Origin: Candidatus Kryptoniota bacterium
GTDB taxonomy: Bacteria > Bacteroidota > Ignavibacteria > Kryptoniales > JAKASW01
Direction: 5' to 3'
Assembly (NCBI GenBank): GCA_024641705.1
Contig: JAHECO010000007.1
Coordinates: forward strand, 80,917-144,916
DNA length: 64,000 bases
Of the stretch, positions 1 to 9,566 are shown piece after piece; position 1 is the first letter of the stretch; every line of letters starts with the position of its first letter. The position numbers and the translations under genes were made by a program. The notes beneath the pieces were generated by a model. The model had not been told where the DNA came from, did not search any database, and was given only the letters and a program-made list of their open reading frames with translations.

Positions 1-8
1 TCAAAGGA

Positions 9-1232
9 TTGTTGGGGAATATTCTGGTGCTTAAGGCCGTTGAGAGCCAAACCAGGAGACAGCTGAGAAAGGTCCACAGGGTCAGGCGTCTGCTTATAGC
101 TGCGGATCTCAATATCGGCGACGCGATCATTGCGCAGCCTGCGGTGTCGGCTGCCCGGGAGATTTTCCCGAGCGCCGTGATCGACTGTGTCATAAAGAAA
201 TCCGCCCGGAATCTTATCGAAGGCAGCCCCAAGATATCTAGGCTGTATCCTCTATACGAAGGAGCACCCCATCCTACTGAAAGCGACCTTGCAGGATTGT
301 CGCGTATCTCCGCTGCAGGGAACTACGACCTCGTGATAAACTTCAGTCCGATGGTAGATGACGGCACCTTCGGACGAACCCGCGTTGTCAACTATTCATT
401 GATGGCGGCGGAACTCATACGTAACGAGGGCCGCAGGAGTGATGTCCCGAACAATATCGTCTGCCGGTCTCACGGTTTTATGGGTGAAATATTCCGCGGC
501 ATTCTTCCTCCTGGTTTCGGAAGGAATTTCAGAGGCGCCGACATGTATCTTCCGGAAGAGGCGATTCAGAACGCGAGAGCTTTTCTTTTAGCGGGGGGAG
601 TATCCCAGGAAGAGCCCATCGTAATGGTCAACCCTGATGCGTCGGCAAGATTCACGCGCATGCCGTTCGATTTCCAGCTGAAGCTGCTCAGGAAATTGGC
701 AGGGATGGGATGCTCGGTGCTCCTGGGATCAGGACACGTGGAGAAGTTTATCGAGCATGAACTGTTTTACTCGCTCGCTCCCGAACACAGGAGGAAGGTC
801 ACAATAGTACCGTCTTCAACCGCGCTCGATGTGTACACTGCGCTCATAGACCAATCGGATGTATTCATAAGCGGCGATACGGGCCCGCTCCACCTTGCAG
901 CGGCAAGGAAGTTTGCCAGGGAATCGGGCACAAGCCTCAGAAACGCGACTGCCGTTCTTGCCGTCTTCGGCAGTACACCGTCACACATATACGGCTACGA
1001 TTCGCAAGTTCCGGGATTCTTCCCGGCCAATCAGGATGCCCCATCAAGAACCTTTGTCGGGGCGGTACAATGCAGGAATATCACGTGCATTAATAAGGTC
1101 GCAAAGACGTGCAAGGAGGTACGCTGCTTCCAATCCCTCGATCCGGACGATGTCGCCCTCGAAGCCTCGATTCACATAGAGAATGCGCGCAGGAAAATTT
1201 ACGCCGAGCGGTTGCGGATTCTTGTGAAGTAA
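9..1232 (+). CDS. Glycosyltransferase family 9 (heptosyltransferase-like)
   Basis: Probable GT9 transferase of the ADP-heptose:LPS heptosyltransferase type, acting at the inner membrane in surface-glycan assembly. The N-terminal Rossmann strand and Gly-rich turn (LLIAADLNIGDAIIAQP, about residues 28-44) and the C-terminal donor-site motif SGDTGPLHLAAA (about residue 288) are the family hallmarks. The tail carries a four-cysteine pattern (CRNITC then TCKEVRC, about residues 357-376) that could bind metal. The start is uncertain: the frame is open to the window edge, TTG at 9 follows an AAGGA too closely, and the true start may lie upstream. The sugar substrate cannot be read from sequence. Confidence 0.85.
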   Translation: MLGNILVLKAVESQTRRQLRKVHRVRRLLIAADLNIGDAIIAQPAVSAAREIFPSAVIDCVIKKSARNLIEGSPKISRLYPLYEGAPHPTESDLAGLSRISAAGNYDLVINFSPMVDDGTFGRTRVVNYSLMAAELIRNEGRRSDVPNNIVCRSHGFMGEIFRGILPPGFGRNFRGADMYLPEEAIQNARAFLLAGGVSQEEPIVMVNPDASARFTRMPFDFQLKLLRKLAGMGCSVLLGSGHVEKFIEHELFYSLAPEHRRKVTIVPSSTALDVYTALIDQSDVFISGDTGPLHLAAARKFARESGTSLRNATAVLAVFGSTPSHIYGYDSQVPGFFPANQDAPSRTFVGAVQCRNITCINKVAKTCKEVRCFQSLDPDDVALEASIHIENARRKIYAERLRILVK

Positions 1233-1277
1233 TGCCCTATATTAATCGGACAAGATTTACAACAGCATATAGGAGTG

Positions 1278-1925
1278 ATGGACACTTTCCTGTTCTTGCT
1301 TATCACTTATGTCCTGGGCTTTCTCACGGCGATCCCGATAGGCGCGACGCAAATCGAGATCGCGAAGCGTTCGCTCAACAATCATCTCAGAGCCGCTCAC
1401 ATGGTGGCGGTTGGGTCCGTAAGTTCGGATGTAATGTACGGTGCGATCGCACTCTTCGGAGTCGCTCCCTTCCTCAAGAAAGAAATCGTCCTGGCCGTCT
1501 TCGGCATCGTCGCGACGGTAATACTCTGGCTCCTTGCGTTCATCACGTTCCGCGACGGGAAGAAGGCCAATATGCTTGAGTTGAACCACGCGACGCTGAA
1601 GAGCAAGAGACTTTCATACGTAACCGGCTTCTCCCTTGCCGTGACCAATCCGATGATGATCGTCTGGTGGCTCATCGGTGTGAGAATCATAAAAGATCTC
1701 GGTCTGGTAACGGATTTTGATTTCAACGCTTCCCTGATGTTCCTCGCCGCGGGAGCGGTCGGCCTGGCCAGTTACCTGATCACTCTCGCAAATACACTTC
1801 ACTGGGCAAAGAAATTCATATCGAACGAATTGATGAAGAAGGTCAATTTCGGCCTTGGGGTCGTCCTCGTGCTCCTTTCGTTCTATTTCCTTGCAACGTC
1901 CATAAAGGTGTTTGCGCACTTTTAG
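1278..1925 (+). CDS. LysE/RhtB-family transporter
   Basis: Predicted inner-membrane exporter of the LysE superfamily (amino acid or related efflux), about 215 residues with six hydrophobic segments. The first helix carries the family-like sequence FLTAIPIGATQIEIAKRSL, and a conserved NPMMIVWW stretch begins near residue 125, matching the second half of LysE proteins. ATG 1278 overlaps a GTG at 1275; AGGAG lies directly upstream at unusually short spacing, so the start may be off by a codon. It follows the GT9 gene in the same direction after about 45 bases. The substrate is not deducible. Confidence 0.8.
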   Translation: MDTFLFLLITYVLGFLTAIPIGATQIEIAKRSLNNHLRAAHMVAVGSVSSDVMYGAIALFGVAPFLKKEIVLAVFGIVATVILWLLAFITFRDGKKANMLELNHATLKSKRLSYVTGFSLAVTNPMMIVWWLIGVRIIKDLGLVTDFDFNASLMFLAAGAVGLASYLITLANTLHWAKKFISNELMKKVNFGLGVVLVLLSFYFLATSIKVFAHF

Positions 1926-2068
1926 TCTTTTCCCACCCCCGATTATCCTCTAAGACTCATGTACCCCTGATTTTCCTCCGGGCGTAGTTCGGAGGGAACT
2001 GGTTATATTTTGTGTAGCGGGAGCCTTCCCGCCCCCCAACTTTTTCAGGGCATCAGGAGTCGAAATAC

Positions 2069-2707
2069 ATGAAAACGAAAAAAAGACATGAAAAAGAGGG
2101 ACATTTGCCTGCCAGCGAGTCGGTAGTGGCCAGCGTGAGCGACAGGGAGCTGATAGTGGACGCCCAGAGAGGAGACGTGGGGGCGTTCGAAGAACTTGTC
2201 GAGAGATATGATCGGCATGTTCTGTCTCTGGCCTTCTCGTACGCAAGAAACTCGGACGACGCCAAGGATATCTACCAGGAAACGCTTATCCGCGCATACA
2301 GGTCGATAGGGAAATTTGAGATGAGAAGCGAGTTCTCGACGTGGCTGTACAGGATTGCGACGAATGTCTGTATCAGTTTCAAGTCCAGTCAGAGAAGGTA
2401 TTCGGAGATTTTCGCAGGAAGTAATTCACAGCTTTCCCGGACAGGATCGGCTGAAGTTCGGCGGGATCCCCCTTCGAGCGTGTCGACCGAGGGAGAATTC
2501 ATGCGGGCGGAGCTCGGTCGGGAAATTGAACGTGCCCTCGACGCTCTATCTCCGATGCAAAGGCTCGTTTTCACAATGAAGCACTATGAAGGTTACAAGT
2601 TGCGCGAAATAGCTTCGATAACGAAATGCGCGGAAGGGACTGTAAAAAAACATCTGTTCGAAGCGATACGACGTTTGCAGAAAGAACTCGAAGAAGTCTT
2701 CGGATAG
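2069..2707 (+). CDS. ECF-type RNA polymerase sigma factor
   Basis: Group 4 (extracytoplasmic function) sigma factor that redirects RNA polymerase to an envelope-response regulon. Region 2 spans about residues 25-95, with the typical ARNSDDAKDIYQETLIRAY core-binding helix. Region 4 spans about residues 150-208, with helix-turn-helix text KLREIASITKCAEGTVKKHL. The length, 212 residues, fits the family, with a somewhat long Ser/Arg-rich linker. The downstream gene encodes its probable anti-sigma factor, 14 bases away, which is the usual arrangement. Autoregulation is likely from context but no promoter was identified. Confidence 0.93.
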   Translation: MKTKKRHEKEGHLPASESVVASVSDRELIVDAQRGDVGAFEELVERYDRHVLSLAFSYARNSDDAKDIYQETLIRAYRSIGKFEMRSEFSTWLYRIATNVCISFKSSQRRYSEIFAGSNSQLSRTGSAEVRRDPPSSVSTEGEFMRAELGREIERALDALSPMQRLVFTMKHYEGYKLREIASITKCAEGTVKKHLFEAIRRLQKELEEVFG

Positions 2708-2721
2708 AGGAGGTTGAATTC

Positions 2722-3705
2722 ATGGGACACAAGAAATATGAAGGCCTGATCATCCTGTCGTACTACGACGAGGTAGCGCCCGACGAAAAAGAGGCGCTGG
2801 AAAAGCATCTGTCGTCGTGCCCCCGTTGTAATGCGTACAGGGAGAAACTGAACGCGCTCCTTCCGTGGAGGAAACCCGCTACCGGAACGGTCCAGGAGAA
2901 GGATTTGGTCGAGGCGAGAAGGGAGTTCCGGCAGGCTGTCTCCGCCGAAGAGGAGAACTTCGGAGGGAGACAGAAGGTCATCCGTTTCCAGGCGCGGCGC
3001 GGATGGCAAGCCGGCTTTGTCCCGGCATATGCGGCAGCAGCTGCTGCATTCGTGATGTTGCTGGCGGGCGCCGGTTCCGGCTATTTCATCTGGGGCCAGA
3101 AGGCCGGCAACGGATTGGGCACCGTGCTCTCCGAAGTTTCCTCGAAAAACTCCGCCGACGTTGCCATCAGCGATGTCCGGTTCCAGCCTTCCGAAAAGAA
3201 ATCGGACGAGGTGACGTTTTCCTTCAACCTCGTAAGGTGCTACCAGATGAAGGGATCTCTCGATGACCAGCAGGTGCAGAAAGTCCTCGCGTACGCGCTC
3301 GTGAACTCGGACAACCCCGGCGTTCGTCTCAGGACGATCGGCATGCTGGACGCTTCTCCCAAACCTGACAGGGAAGTCGTAAATGCCCTGGTGAAAGCCG
3401 TCAGGACAGACGACAATGTCGGCGTTCGTCGCGAAGCTTTGTTCTCGCTTGAGAAATTCCCGTTTGACAACACGATAAAGGAGGCGCTCCTCGGTGTTCT
3501 GCAGCACGACCAGAATCCGGGCATGCGCGTAGCAGCGATAAACATTTTGTCGGGCAAAGAACTGAACGGAGGCAGAGGCGCGGGCAATGCGAATGCGGTC
3601 GATCCGAACGTGCTGAAGGTCCTCAAGGAAAGATCCGCTTCGGATCAAAACAGATATGTCAGACTAAAAGCAGCAGACATGCTGAAAGAATTCAAGGAGC
3701 TCTAA
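2722..3705 (+). CDS. Anti-sigma factor: zinc-finger, one TM helix, HEAT repeats
   Basis: Membrane anti-sigma factor for the preceding ECF sigma. The N-terminal cytoplasmic zinc domain has His29, Cys33 and Cys36 in the HxxxCxxC pattern of ZAS/zf-HC2 domains. A single TM helix follows at about residues 100-122. The exported part ends in at least three HEAT-like units (for example NPGVRLRTIGML, NVGVRREALFSL, NPGMRVAAINIL). ATG 2722 is chosen because GAGGAGG precedes it; the frame is open upstream into the sigma gene. The HEAT repeats are probably a protein-binding sensor on the outer face of the membrane (inference). Confidence 0.88.
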   Translation: MGHKKYEGLIILSYYDEVAPDEKEALEKHLSSCPRCNAYREKLNALLPWRKPATGTVQEKDLVEARREFRQAVSAEEENFGGRQKVIRFQARRGWQAGFVPAYAAAAAAFVMLLAGAGSGYFIWGQKAGNGLGTVLSEVSSKNSADVAISDVRFQPSEKKSDEVTFSFNLVRCYQMKGSLDDQQVQKVLAYALVNSDNPGVRLRTIGMLDASPKPDREVVNALVKAVRTDDNVGVRREALFSLEKFPFDNTIKEALLGVLQHDQNPGMRVAAINILSGKELNGGRGAGNANAVDPNVLKVLKERSASDQNRYVRLKAADMLKEFKEL

Positions 3706-3706
3706 A

Positions 3707-4843
3707 ATGAAAAAGATCATTTCGATTTCTGTCTCGCTAATCCTGCTCACGGCATTCGCGGCTGCCGCGACGGAGACGGTCTCCTCCGACGTGCAGAAGA
3801 ACTTCAACGTCACGAAAGGCGGACGCCTCGTGGTGGCGGTCAGCGGCGGTGATATCCGTGTGAACGTCTGGGACAAAATGCAGGTCCAGATGACCGCCAA
3901 GAATATCGGCGATGACGCCGACCTTCTCACCGCGGAGCAGCAGGGGAACACCGTTACGGTTGAGTTCAAGTCTCATGACGGCTGGACAAACTCGCACAGG
4001 GATCTCAGGTTTGACTTCTATGTACCGAAAGATTTCAATGTTGATCTTAACACGTCGGGTGGTGACGTCAGGATTGACGGCGATTTGCAGGGAGACGCCG
4101 CGATGCACACTTCCGGCGGCGACCTGGTCCTTAACGGGGTCAGCGGAAAGGTGAACGGGAAGACTTCCGGAGGCGACATTACCGTAAAGGATATCGGCGG
4201 CGACGCTAACCTCTCGACTGCTGGCGGCGACATCCAGGTCTCCCACGCCGGAAAAAACCTGGACGTGGCGACTTCCGGAGGCGACATCTCCGTGGGAACG
4301 GTCGATGGCAGCCTCGGTGCCTCCACATCAGGCGGGGATATGAGCATAAGTAAGGTCGGTGGCAACCTGTCGGCGTCGACATCGAGCGGAGATGTGTCGG
4401 TCGGGGATGTGAACGGCAGCGTAACGCTCTCCACCTCCGGCGGCGACGTGACTCTCAAGACCGGAAAAGGAAGAATATCGGCGAAGACTGCCGGCGGCGA
4501 CATCAGTATTTCCAATGTAGTGGGTTCTGCCGTCGTATCATCCGCGGGCGGGACCGTAAAAGTCGGGCTTAATCCGAAAGGGAACCAGGACAGCAGGATA
4601 GAGTCAAGCGGGGGAGACGTCTACCTGTATCTTCCTGCCGATGCCAAGGCCACGATAAAAGCAGTAGTCTCCGGGGGCGATGAGGACAGCATCATCAGCG
4701 ATTTCCCGATCACCCTTCAGCCTTCGGGCAAATACAGCAACCGCAGGATGGAGTTTACCATAAACGGTGGCGGGCAGGAAATATACCTCCGCACCTCGTC
4801 CGGAAACATTTATATCAGGCAGCAGTCATCTTCGGCGAAGTAA
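3707..4843 (+). CDS. DUF4097-family beta-repeat exported protein
   Basis: Exported protein of 378 residues with a signal peptide at 1-21. The middle is a run of about nine repeats of 18-19 residues, each starting with TSGGD or a close variant (TAGGD, TSSGD, SAGGT), predicted to form a right-handed beta-helix or beta-roll as in DUF4097 proteins. It starts one base after the anti-sigma stop, so translation is probably coupled. DUF4097 function is not established. Placement behind a membrane anti-sigma factor suggests an envelope ligand or effector (inference). Confidence 0.85.
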   Translation: MKKIISISVSLILLTAFAAAATETVSSDVQKNFNVTKGGRLVVAVSGGDIRVNVWDKMQVQMTAKNIGDDADLLTAEQQGNTVTVEFKSHDGWTNSHRDLRFDFYVPKDFNVDLNTSGGDVRIDGDLQGDAAMHTSGGDLVLNGVSGKVNGKTSGGDITVKDIGGDANLSTAGGDIQVSHAGKNLDVATSGGDISVGTVDGSLGASTSGGDMSISKVGGNLSASTSSGDVSVGDVNGSVTLSTSGGDVTLKTGKGRISAKTAGGDISISNVVGSAVVSSAGGTVKVGLNPKGNQDSRIESSGGDVYLYLPADAKATIKAVVSGGDEDSIISDFPITLQPSGKYSNRRMEFTINGGGQEIYLRTSSGNIYIRQQSSSAK

Positions 4844-4860
4844 TGGTGAAGGAGAATAAG

Positions 4861-5661
4861 ATGAACACCATCAGGATGCTCGCGACCGTAATTGTAATGT
4901 TTGTAATCGCCGCCGGGACAGCTTCCCCGGCGGTGAAAGCAGGAGCTTCAACCGAAACTTTCCAGAAGTCATATCCCCTGCGACCCGACGGTACCGTCAG
5001 CCTCGAAAATATTAACGGCGACGTGACTATCAAGACGTGGGATAAGAACGAAGTCCTGGTCGAGGCGGTGAAGCATGCCGATGACGGCGATGCGCTCGCC
5101 GATCTGAGAATTGAAGTCGATGCGTCAGGTGACAGAGTTGCCGTTCATACGAGGTATCCGAGCGAGAGGGGCAGTCGTCACGACCGCGGATCGGCGGTCG
5201 ACTATTCTCTCACTATTCCCAAGGGTGCCAAACTCGACAGAGTGGAGATCGTCAACGGAGAGATTAACATCTCCGGACCGGCGGGAGTAGCGTCCGCCTC
5301 TACAGTGAACGGGACGATACATGCTGAGGGCCTCACGCAGGGATGCGCCCTTGAGAGCGTAAACGGCAGGGTCGAGGCAAGCTTCAGTGAGCTTCCGGGA
5401 CATGCGCAAGCGGAACTGAGATCGGTAAACGGTTCCCTGGCTCTCCATTTGCCGGAGAGTCCTGATGCCGACGTCAGGGCCAGGACGACGATGGGACGTA
5501 TCTCGAACGAGTTCGGGATGGAATCCAGTGAGCACGGCGGCAGGGACAGGTGCTTCAGGATCGGCGATTCTCTCCTCGGCAAGCTCGGTAAAGGCGGAGC
5601 ATCGGTAACGCTGGAGACGGTAAACGGCAGCATCAGTATATTGAAAACCGATCGCCGGTAA
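4861..5661 (+). CDS. Second DUF4097-like exported protein
   Basis: Exported beta-repeat protein of about 266 residues, related to the preceding gene but with looser repeats of the form VNG(x)I and LENINGDVTIKTWDKNEV. The signal peptide is about residues 1-24. ATG 4861 is preferred because AAGGAG sits 6 bases upstream. An earlier ATG at 4843 overlaps the upstream stop as TAATG but lacks a ribosome site. It is a tandem paralogue in the sigma/anti-sigma operon and overlaps the next gene by one base. Biochemical role unknown. Confidence 0.82.
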   Translation: MNTIRMLATVIVMFVIAAGTASPAVKAGASTETFQKSYPLRPDGTVSLENINGDVTIKTWDKNEVLVEAVKHADDGDALADLRIEVDASGDRVAVHTRYPSERGSRHDRGSAVDYSLTIPKGAKLDRVEIVNGEINISGPAGVASASTVNGTIHAEGLTQGCALESVNGRVEASFSELPGHAQAELRSVNGSLALHLPESPDADVRARTTMGRISNEFGMESSEHGGRDRCFRIGDSLLGKLGKGGASVTLETVNGSISILKTDRR

Positions 5662-8318
5662 TGAAGACAAGCCTCTGGCTTCTCGGTGTCCTGGGCCTCC
5701 AGCTCGTCGGTTTCGCGGCACCCAGCCGGCCGGAGGTTGACGGTCTGAAACCCGGGGTATCATTAGAGGCCGTGAGATCTGTTGGAGAAATCAAGGTCGA
5801 CGGCACACTTTCGGAGGTTGTCTGGCACCGTCCAGGGTTCGATTCGTTTACAGAGCGCGACCCGAACGAGGGAACTAAACCGAGTGAGCGAACGGAAATA
5901 TGGGTGGCGTACGACCAGGAAGCGCTATACGTGGCTGCCAGAATGTTCGATTCTTCTCCGGATTCCATCGTCGCCCGGCTCGCGAGACGCGATACGAAGA
6001 TTTCGTCCGACTACTTCGTCTTCTATGTCGACTCGTATCATGACAAGAGGTCGGGCTACTACTTTGAGGTGAACGCAGCGGGGACTATCGCCGACGGTGT
6101 GCTTTATAACGACGACTGGAGCGACGGCACCTGGGACGGCGTTTGGGAAGGGAAAGCGCGAGTAGACTCACTCGGGTGGACGGTTGAGATGAGGATCCCG
6201 TTTTCGCAGCTTCGCTTCCAGCGTGACAGTTCTTATGTATGGGGCGTCAACTTTGAAAGATTCATTAGCCGTAAGAACGAGGACGACTATGTCGTATTCA
6301 CTCCGAAAAATTCCAGTGGGTTCGTTTCGAGATTCCCGAATCTCACCGGCATAACGGAGGTGGATGCGGCACGCCCGATCGAACTGCTCCCTTATTTCGT
6401 ATCAAAAGCCCAATACATGAACGTGGACGGGAATAATCCGTTCAATGACGGTTCGGAATATAGTTTTGGGCTCGGGGGCGATTTCAAGGCCGGAATAGGA
6501 AACAATCTGACCCTGGACGGGACGCTCAATCCTGACTTCGGACAAGTCGAGGTCGACCCGGCTGTCGTCAATTTGAGTGACCTTCAGACATACTACACCG
6601 AGAAGAGGCCGTTCTTCATCGAAGGCGCCGACATATTCACAAACTTCGGTTACGGCGGTTCAAACAGCTTCTGGGGATTCAATTTCTCCACTCCAGATTT
6701 CTTCTACAGCCGTCGAATCGGTCGCCCGCCGCAGGGGAGTATCCCGGATGCCGACTATGTCGACGTCCCGACCGGGACGACGATCATCAGCGCAGGCAAA
6801 CTTACCGGGAGAATCGGAGACGGATGGACAATCGGCACGCTCCACGCCATTACCTCCCGCGAGACTGCGATGGTAGATACATCCGGAAGCGTGTATTCCG
6901 TCCCGGTCGAACCGCTGACGTATTATGGTGTCGCGCGTGTCCGCAAGGAATTTGCCGCAGGGGATCAGGGACTCGGGTTTATAGCGACTCTGTCTGAGCG
7001 TGACTTCAAAGAAGCCGCCCTCCGTGATCAGCTAAACAGCAGCGAATTCGTTTTTGGAATCGACGGGTGGACATACCTTGACGCGAACAAGACCTGGGTG
7101 CTTACCGGTTGGAGCGGAATGAGCCAGGTCCGCGGCGGCCGGAACAGGATGATTTCTCTCCAGGAATCCGCTCCTCATTACCTGCAGAGACCCGACGTGA
7201 GCTATCTGCATTTCGACAGTTCCGCGACATCGTTGACCGGCTATGCGGGGCGCCTTGCTCTCAACAAACAAAAGGGAAACATCTACGTGAACGCGGCGCT
7301 GGGTTTCATGGATCCGAGATTCGACGTCAACGATCTGGGCTTCATGTGGCGGGGCGACGTTGTCAGCGGTCACGTTGTCGGAGGTTATCTCTGGACAGAA
7401 CCGGGACGATTCGCCAGGTCGGGTTCGGTGTTCTTCGCCCTTTTTCGGAGCTACGACTTCGGCGGAGACATGATTTGGTCGGGGGTCTACACTCAAGAGC
7501 GTGTCACTCTGTTGAACTACTATTCGATCGACGGATGGTTTGCCTACAACCCTCAAAGCGTCAGTGACTACTCCACTCGCGGCGGTCCGAAGATGCTGAA
7601 CCTTCCCGGGTTTGAGACCGAGTTGATGGTAAGTACCGACGACAGGAAGGCCTGGGTCGCCAATGCCGGCGTCCATCATATGGAGTACAAGACCGGCGAC
7701 CGTGACGTGACTTATTATGCCGGGATACAGTGGAACCCGGATCCGAACATGAAGCTGACGGTCTCCCCTTCGTACGAACAGTCCAACTGGGATGCGCAGT
7801 GGGTAGGGGTCTTCGACGACCCGGCGGCAGTCCCGACTTACGGCAAACGATATGTATTTGCCACTCTGAGGCAGAAGACTATTTCGGCGGACATACGACT
7901 CGACTGGGCATTCACTCCGCAATTGAGTCTCCAGCTCTACGCACAGCCGCTGATCTCGGCAGGAAACTACAGCAACTATAAAGAATTCGCGAGACCGAGG
8001 TCCTACGATTTCGACTTCTACGGAAGGAATGGCTCCAAGATAACGGAAGCAGGCGGCAGCTACTTTGTCAGCCCCGGTGGTGCAGGTGCACCATTTAGTT
8101 TTTCGGACCCCGATTTTAACTTCAAGTCGCTTCGCGGTGACGTGATACTGAGATGGGAATACGCCCCCGGTTCGACGATATATCTTGTCTGGACGCAGGA
8201 CAGGACTGACGACAGGTACCCCGGGTTCATGCAGCTGAATCGTGACTTCAGGAGCCTTGTCTCTGCCTCCCCAAACAATATCTTCCTCATTAAATTGACT
8301 TATTGGTTCAACACTTGA
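5661..8318 (+). CDS. DUF5916 outer-membrane protein with CBM9-like domain
   Basis: Large outer-membrane protein of 885 residues with a signal peptide at 1-20. Residues about 38-235 form a carbohydrate-binding family 9-like domain (GEIKVDGTLSEVVW, then WTVEMRIPFSQLRF). The rest looks like a transmembrane beta-barrel with alternating aromatic strands, ending YWFNT. The DUF5916 signature region VEVDPAVVNLSDLQTYYTEK is near residue 297. ATG overlaps the preceding TAA. DUF5916 proteins are common in Bacteroidota but uncharacterised. Context suggests it is the main product of this ECF-controlled operon. Confidence 0.88.
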   Translation: MKTSLWLLGVLGLQLVGFAAPSRPEVDGLKPGVSLEAVRSVGEIKVDGTLSEVVWHRPGFDSFTERDPNEGTKPSERTEIWVAYDQEALYVAARMFDSSPDSIVARLARRDTKISSDYFVFYVDSYHDKRSGYYFEVNAAGTIADGVLYNDDWSDGTWDGVWEGKARVDSLGWTVEMRIPFSQLRFQRDSSYVWGVNFERFISRKNEDDYVVFTPKNSSGFVSRFPNLTGITEVDAARPIELLPYFVSKAQYMNVDGNNPFNDGSEYSFGLGGDFKAGIGNNLTLDGTLNPDFGQVEVDPAVVNLSDLQTYYTEKRPFFIEGADIFTNFGYGGSNSFWGFNFSTPDFFYSRRIGRPPQGSIPDADYVDVPTGTTIISAGKLTGRIGDGWTIGTLHAITSRETAMVDTSGSVYSVPVEPLTYYGVARVRKEFAAGDQGLGFIATLSERDFKEAALRDQLNSSEFVFGIDGWTYLDANKTWVLTGWSGMSQVRGGRNRMISLQESAPHYLQRPDVSYLHFDSSATSLTGYAGRLALNKQKGNIYVNAALGFMDPRFDVNDLGFMWRGDVVSGHVVGGYLWTEPGRFARSGSVFFALFRSYDFGGDMIWSGVYTQERVTLLNYYSIDGWFAYNPQSVSDYSTRGGPKMLNLPGFETELMVSTDDRKAWVANAGVHHMEYKTGDRDVTYYAGIQWNPDPNMKLTVSPSYEQSNWDAQWVGVFDDPAAVPTYGKRYVFATLRQKTISADIRLDWAFTPQLSLQLYAQPLISAGNYSNYKEFARPRSYDFDFYGRNGSKITEAGGSYFVSPGGAGAPFSFSDPDFNFKSLRGDVILRWEYAPGSTIYLVWTQDRTDDRYPGFMQLNRDFRSLVSASPNNIFLIKLTYWFNT

Positions 8319-8356
8319 AGCTCTGATTCCTCTACGCTCCCTATCCCTGCCGCATG

Positions 8357-8375
8357 TGCCGGGTTTCGCCCGGCA
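8357..8375 (+). terminator. Possible terminator hairpin after the DUF5916 operon
   Basis: A perfect 7-bp stem TGCCGGG/CCCGGCA with a 5-base loop lies 39 bases after the stop. A T5 run occurs only about 12 bases downstream, so this is a weak intrinsic terminator at best. Confidence 0.35.
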
Positions 8376-8539
8376 GTCTCTCGTTGATTTTTCGCGTGTC
8401 ACCTGATAGATTCTCCTCGAAGAAATGTTGTGGCGGTCGGCCGGTGGAGGGCAGGGAGACTATCACTCAACCGGTCGGCAGTGGTTGAACCGAAGACGGA
8501 TACACCCGGTCGGTATTTGGCAATAGGAGGAGGCATGGC

Positions 8540-8923
8540 ATGAAGTTGATGGAAAACGCTCTCAACTGGTTCGAGATCCCGGTCCATCAGATCGACAGGG
8601 CACGCGGGTTCTACGAGCAAGTCTTCGCAATCCAGATGCAACCGATGGTCGTCGGGAACAACCTTAAGATGGCCCTCTTCCCTGTGAGTCCTGGCTCGGT
8701 CGGCGGGGCCCTGTGTGAGCACAGCGGTTTCTACAAACCGAGCCACGAGGGAACGCTGGTCTATCTGAACGGCAACCCCGACCTTCAGGAAATGCTTGAC
8801 AAGGTCGAGGACTTTGGAGGCAGGGTAATAATCGGCAAGACCCAGATCTCTCCCGTGTACGGGTACATGGCGGTCTTTGAAGATACAGAGGGGAACAGAG
8901 TAGCTCTGAGATCGATGAGCTGA
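8540..8923 (+). CDS. VOC-family (glyoxalase/bleomycin-resistance fold) protein
   Basis: Single-domain VOC protein of 127 residues. NALNWFEIPVHQIDRARGFY at the N-terminus and the closing YMAVFEDTEGNRVALRS are the standard paired beta-alpha-beta-beta-beta features. The catalytic activity of this subgroup (often annotated as PhnB- or glyoxalase-like) cannot be assigned. ATG 8540 follows GGAGGAGGCATGGC. It stands between a DUF5916 operon and a RidA gene with no clear pathway link. Confidence 0.85.
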   Translation: MKLMENALNWFEIPVHQIDRARGFYEQVFAIQMQPMVVGNNLKMALFPVSPGSVGGALCEHSGFYKPSHEGTLVYLNGNPDLQEMLDKVEDFGGRVIIGKTQISPVYGYMAVFEDTEGNRVALRSMS

Positions 8924-8963
8924 CGCGGCGCGATCCGTTAAGCATAGACGAAAGGCCTCAAGC

Positions 8964-9356
8964 ATGAACTTTGAGCGGACATTTTCGAAAGCACCATGGG
9001 AATCGGAAGTGGGATACTGCCGCGCGATAAGAGCGGGGAACAACATCTACGTGACGGGGACCGCTGCGGTCGATGACGAGGGGAAGCCGTTTGCCCCGGG
9101 GGATGCGTACGCGCAGGCCGGCAGATGTCTCGAACTCATCGAGCGTGCCTTGCACAAACTCGGTGCGGACAAGACCTGCGTCGTCAGGACAAGGATGTTC
9201 GTCACGGATATCTCACGCTGGAAGGAGTACGGACGTGCCCACGGCGAGTTTTTCGCCGGAAATCCACCGGCTACAAGCATGGTGGAGGTTAAGGCACTGA
9301 TTGACCCGGCCATGCTCATCGAGATCGAAGCCGATGCCGTTTGCCCTTCCGGGTGA
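8964..9356 (+). CDS. RidA/YjgF-family enamine/imine deaminase-like protein
   Basis: Small RidA-superfamily protein of 130 residues; characterised members hydrolyse reactive enamine/imine intermediates released by PLP enzymes. The conserved arginine in TCVVRTRMFVTDISRW (about residues 71-85) and the final MLIEIEADAVCPSG segment match the family. The N-terminus (WESEVGYCRAIRAGNNIYVTG) is typical of the subgroup that does not strictly keep the classical RidA active site. It lies 40 bases after the VOC gene, possibly co-transcribed. Confidence 0.87.
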   Translation: MNFERTFSKAPWESEVGYCRAIRAGNNIYVTGTAAVDDEGKPFAPGDAYAQAGRCLELIERALHKLGADKTCVVRTRMFVTDISRWKEYGRAHGEFFAGNPPATSMVEVKALIDPAMLIEIEADAVCPSG

Positions 9357-9489
9357 AAATGGGCCCGGGAATGGCCGTCAACACCTCTGAACGGAGCGTT
9401 TTGGGCTTTGATTTTGTGGCTCGCGACGACTATATTTTATGCCGCTACGCTAAGTAGATGGCGTGTGGCGGATCTTTCGAAAACCCTAT

Positions 9490-9561
<72 letters not shown>

Positions 9562-9566
9562 CGCAG

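Noticed and set aside
2593..3648. Long minus-strand ORF opposite the anti-sigma gene
   Set aside because: Antisense shadow; no ribosome site or recognisable domain.
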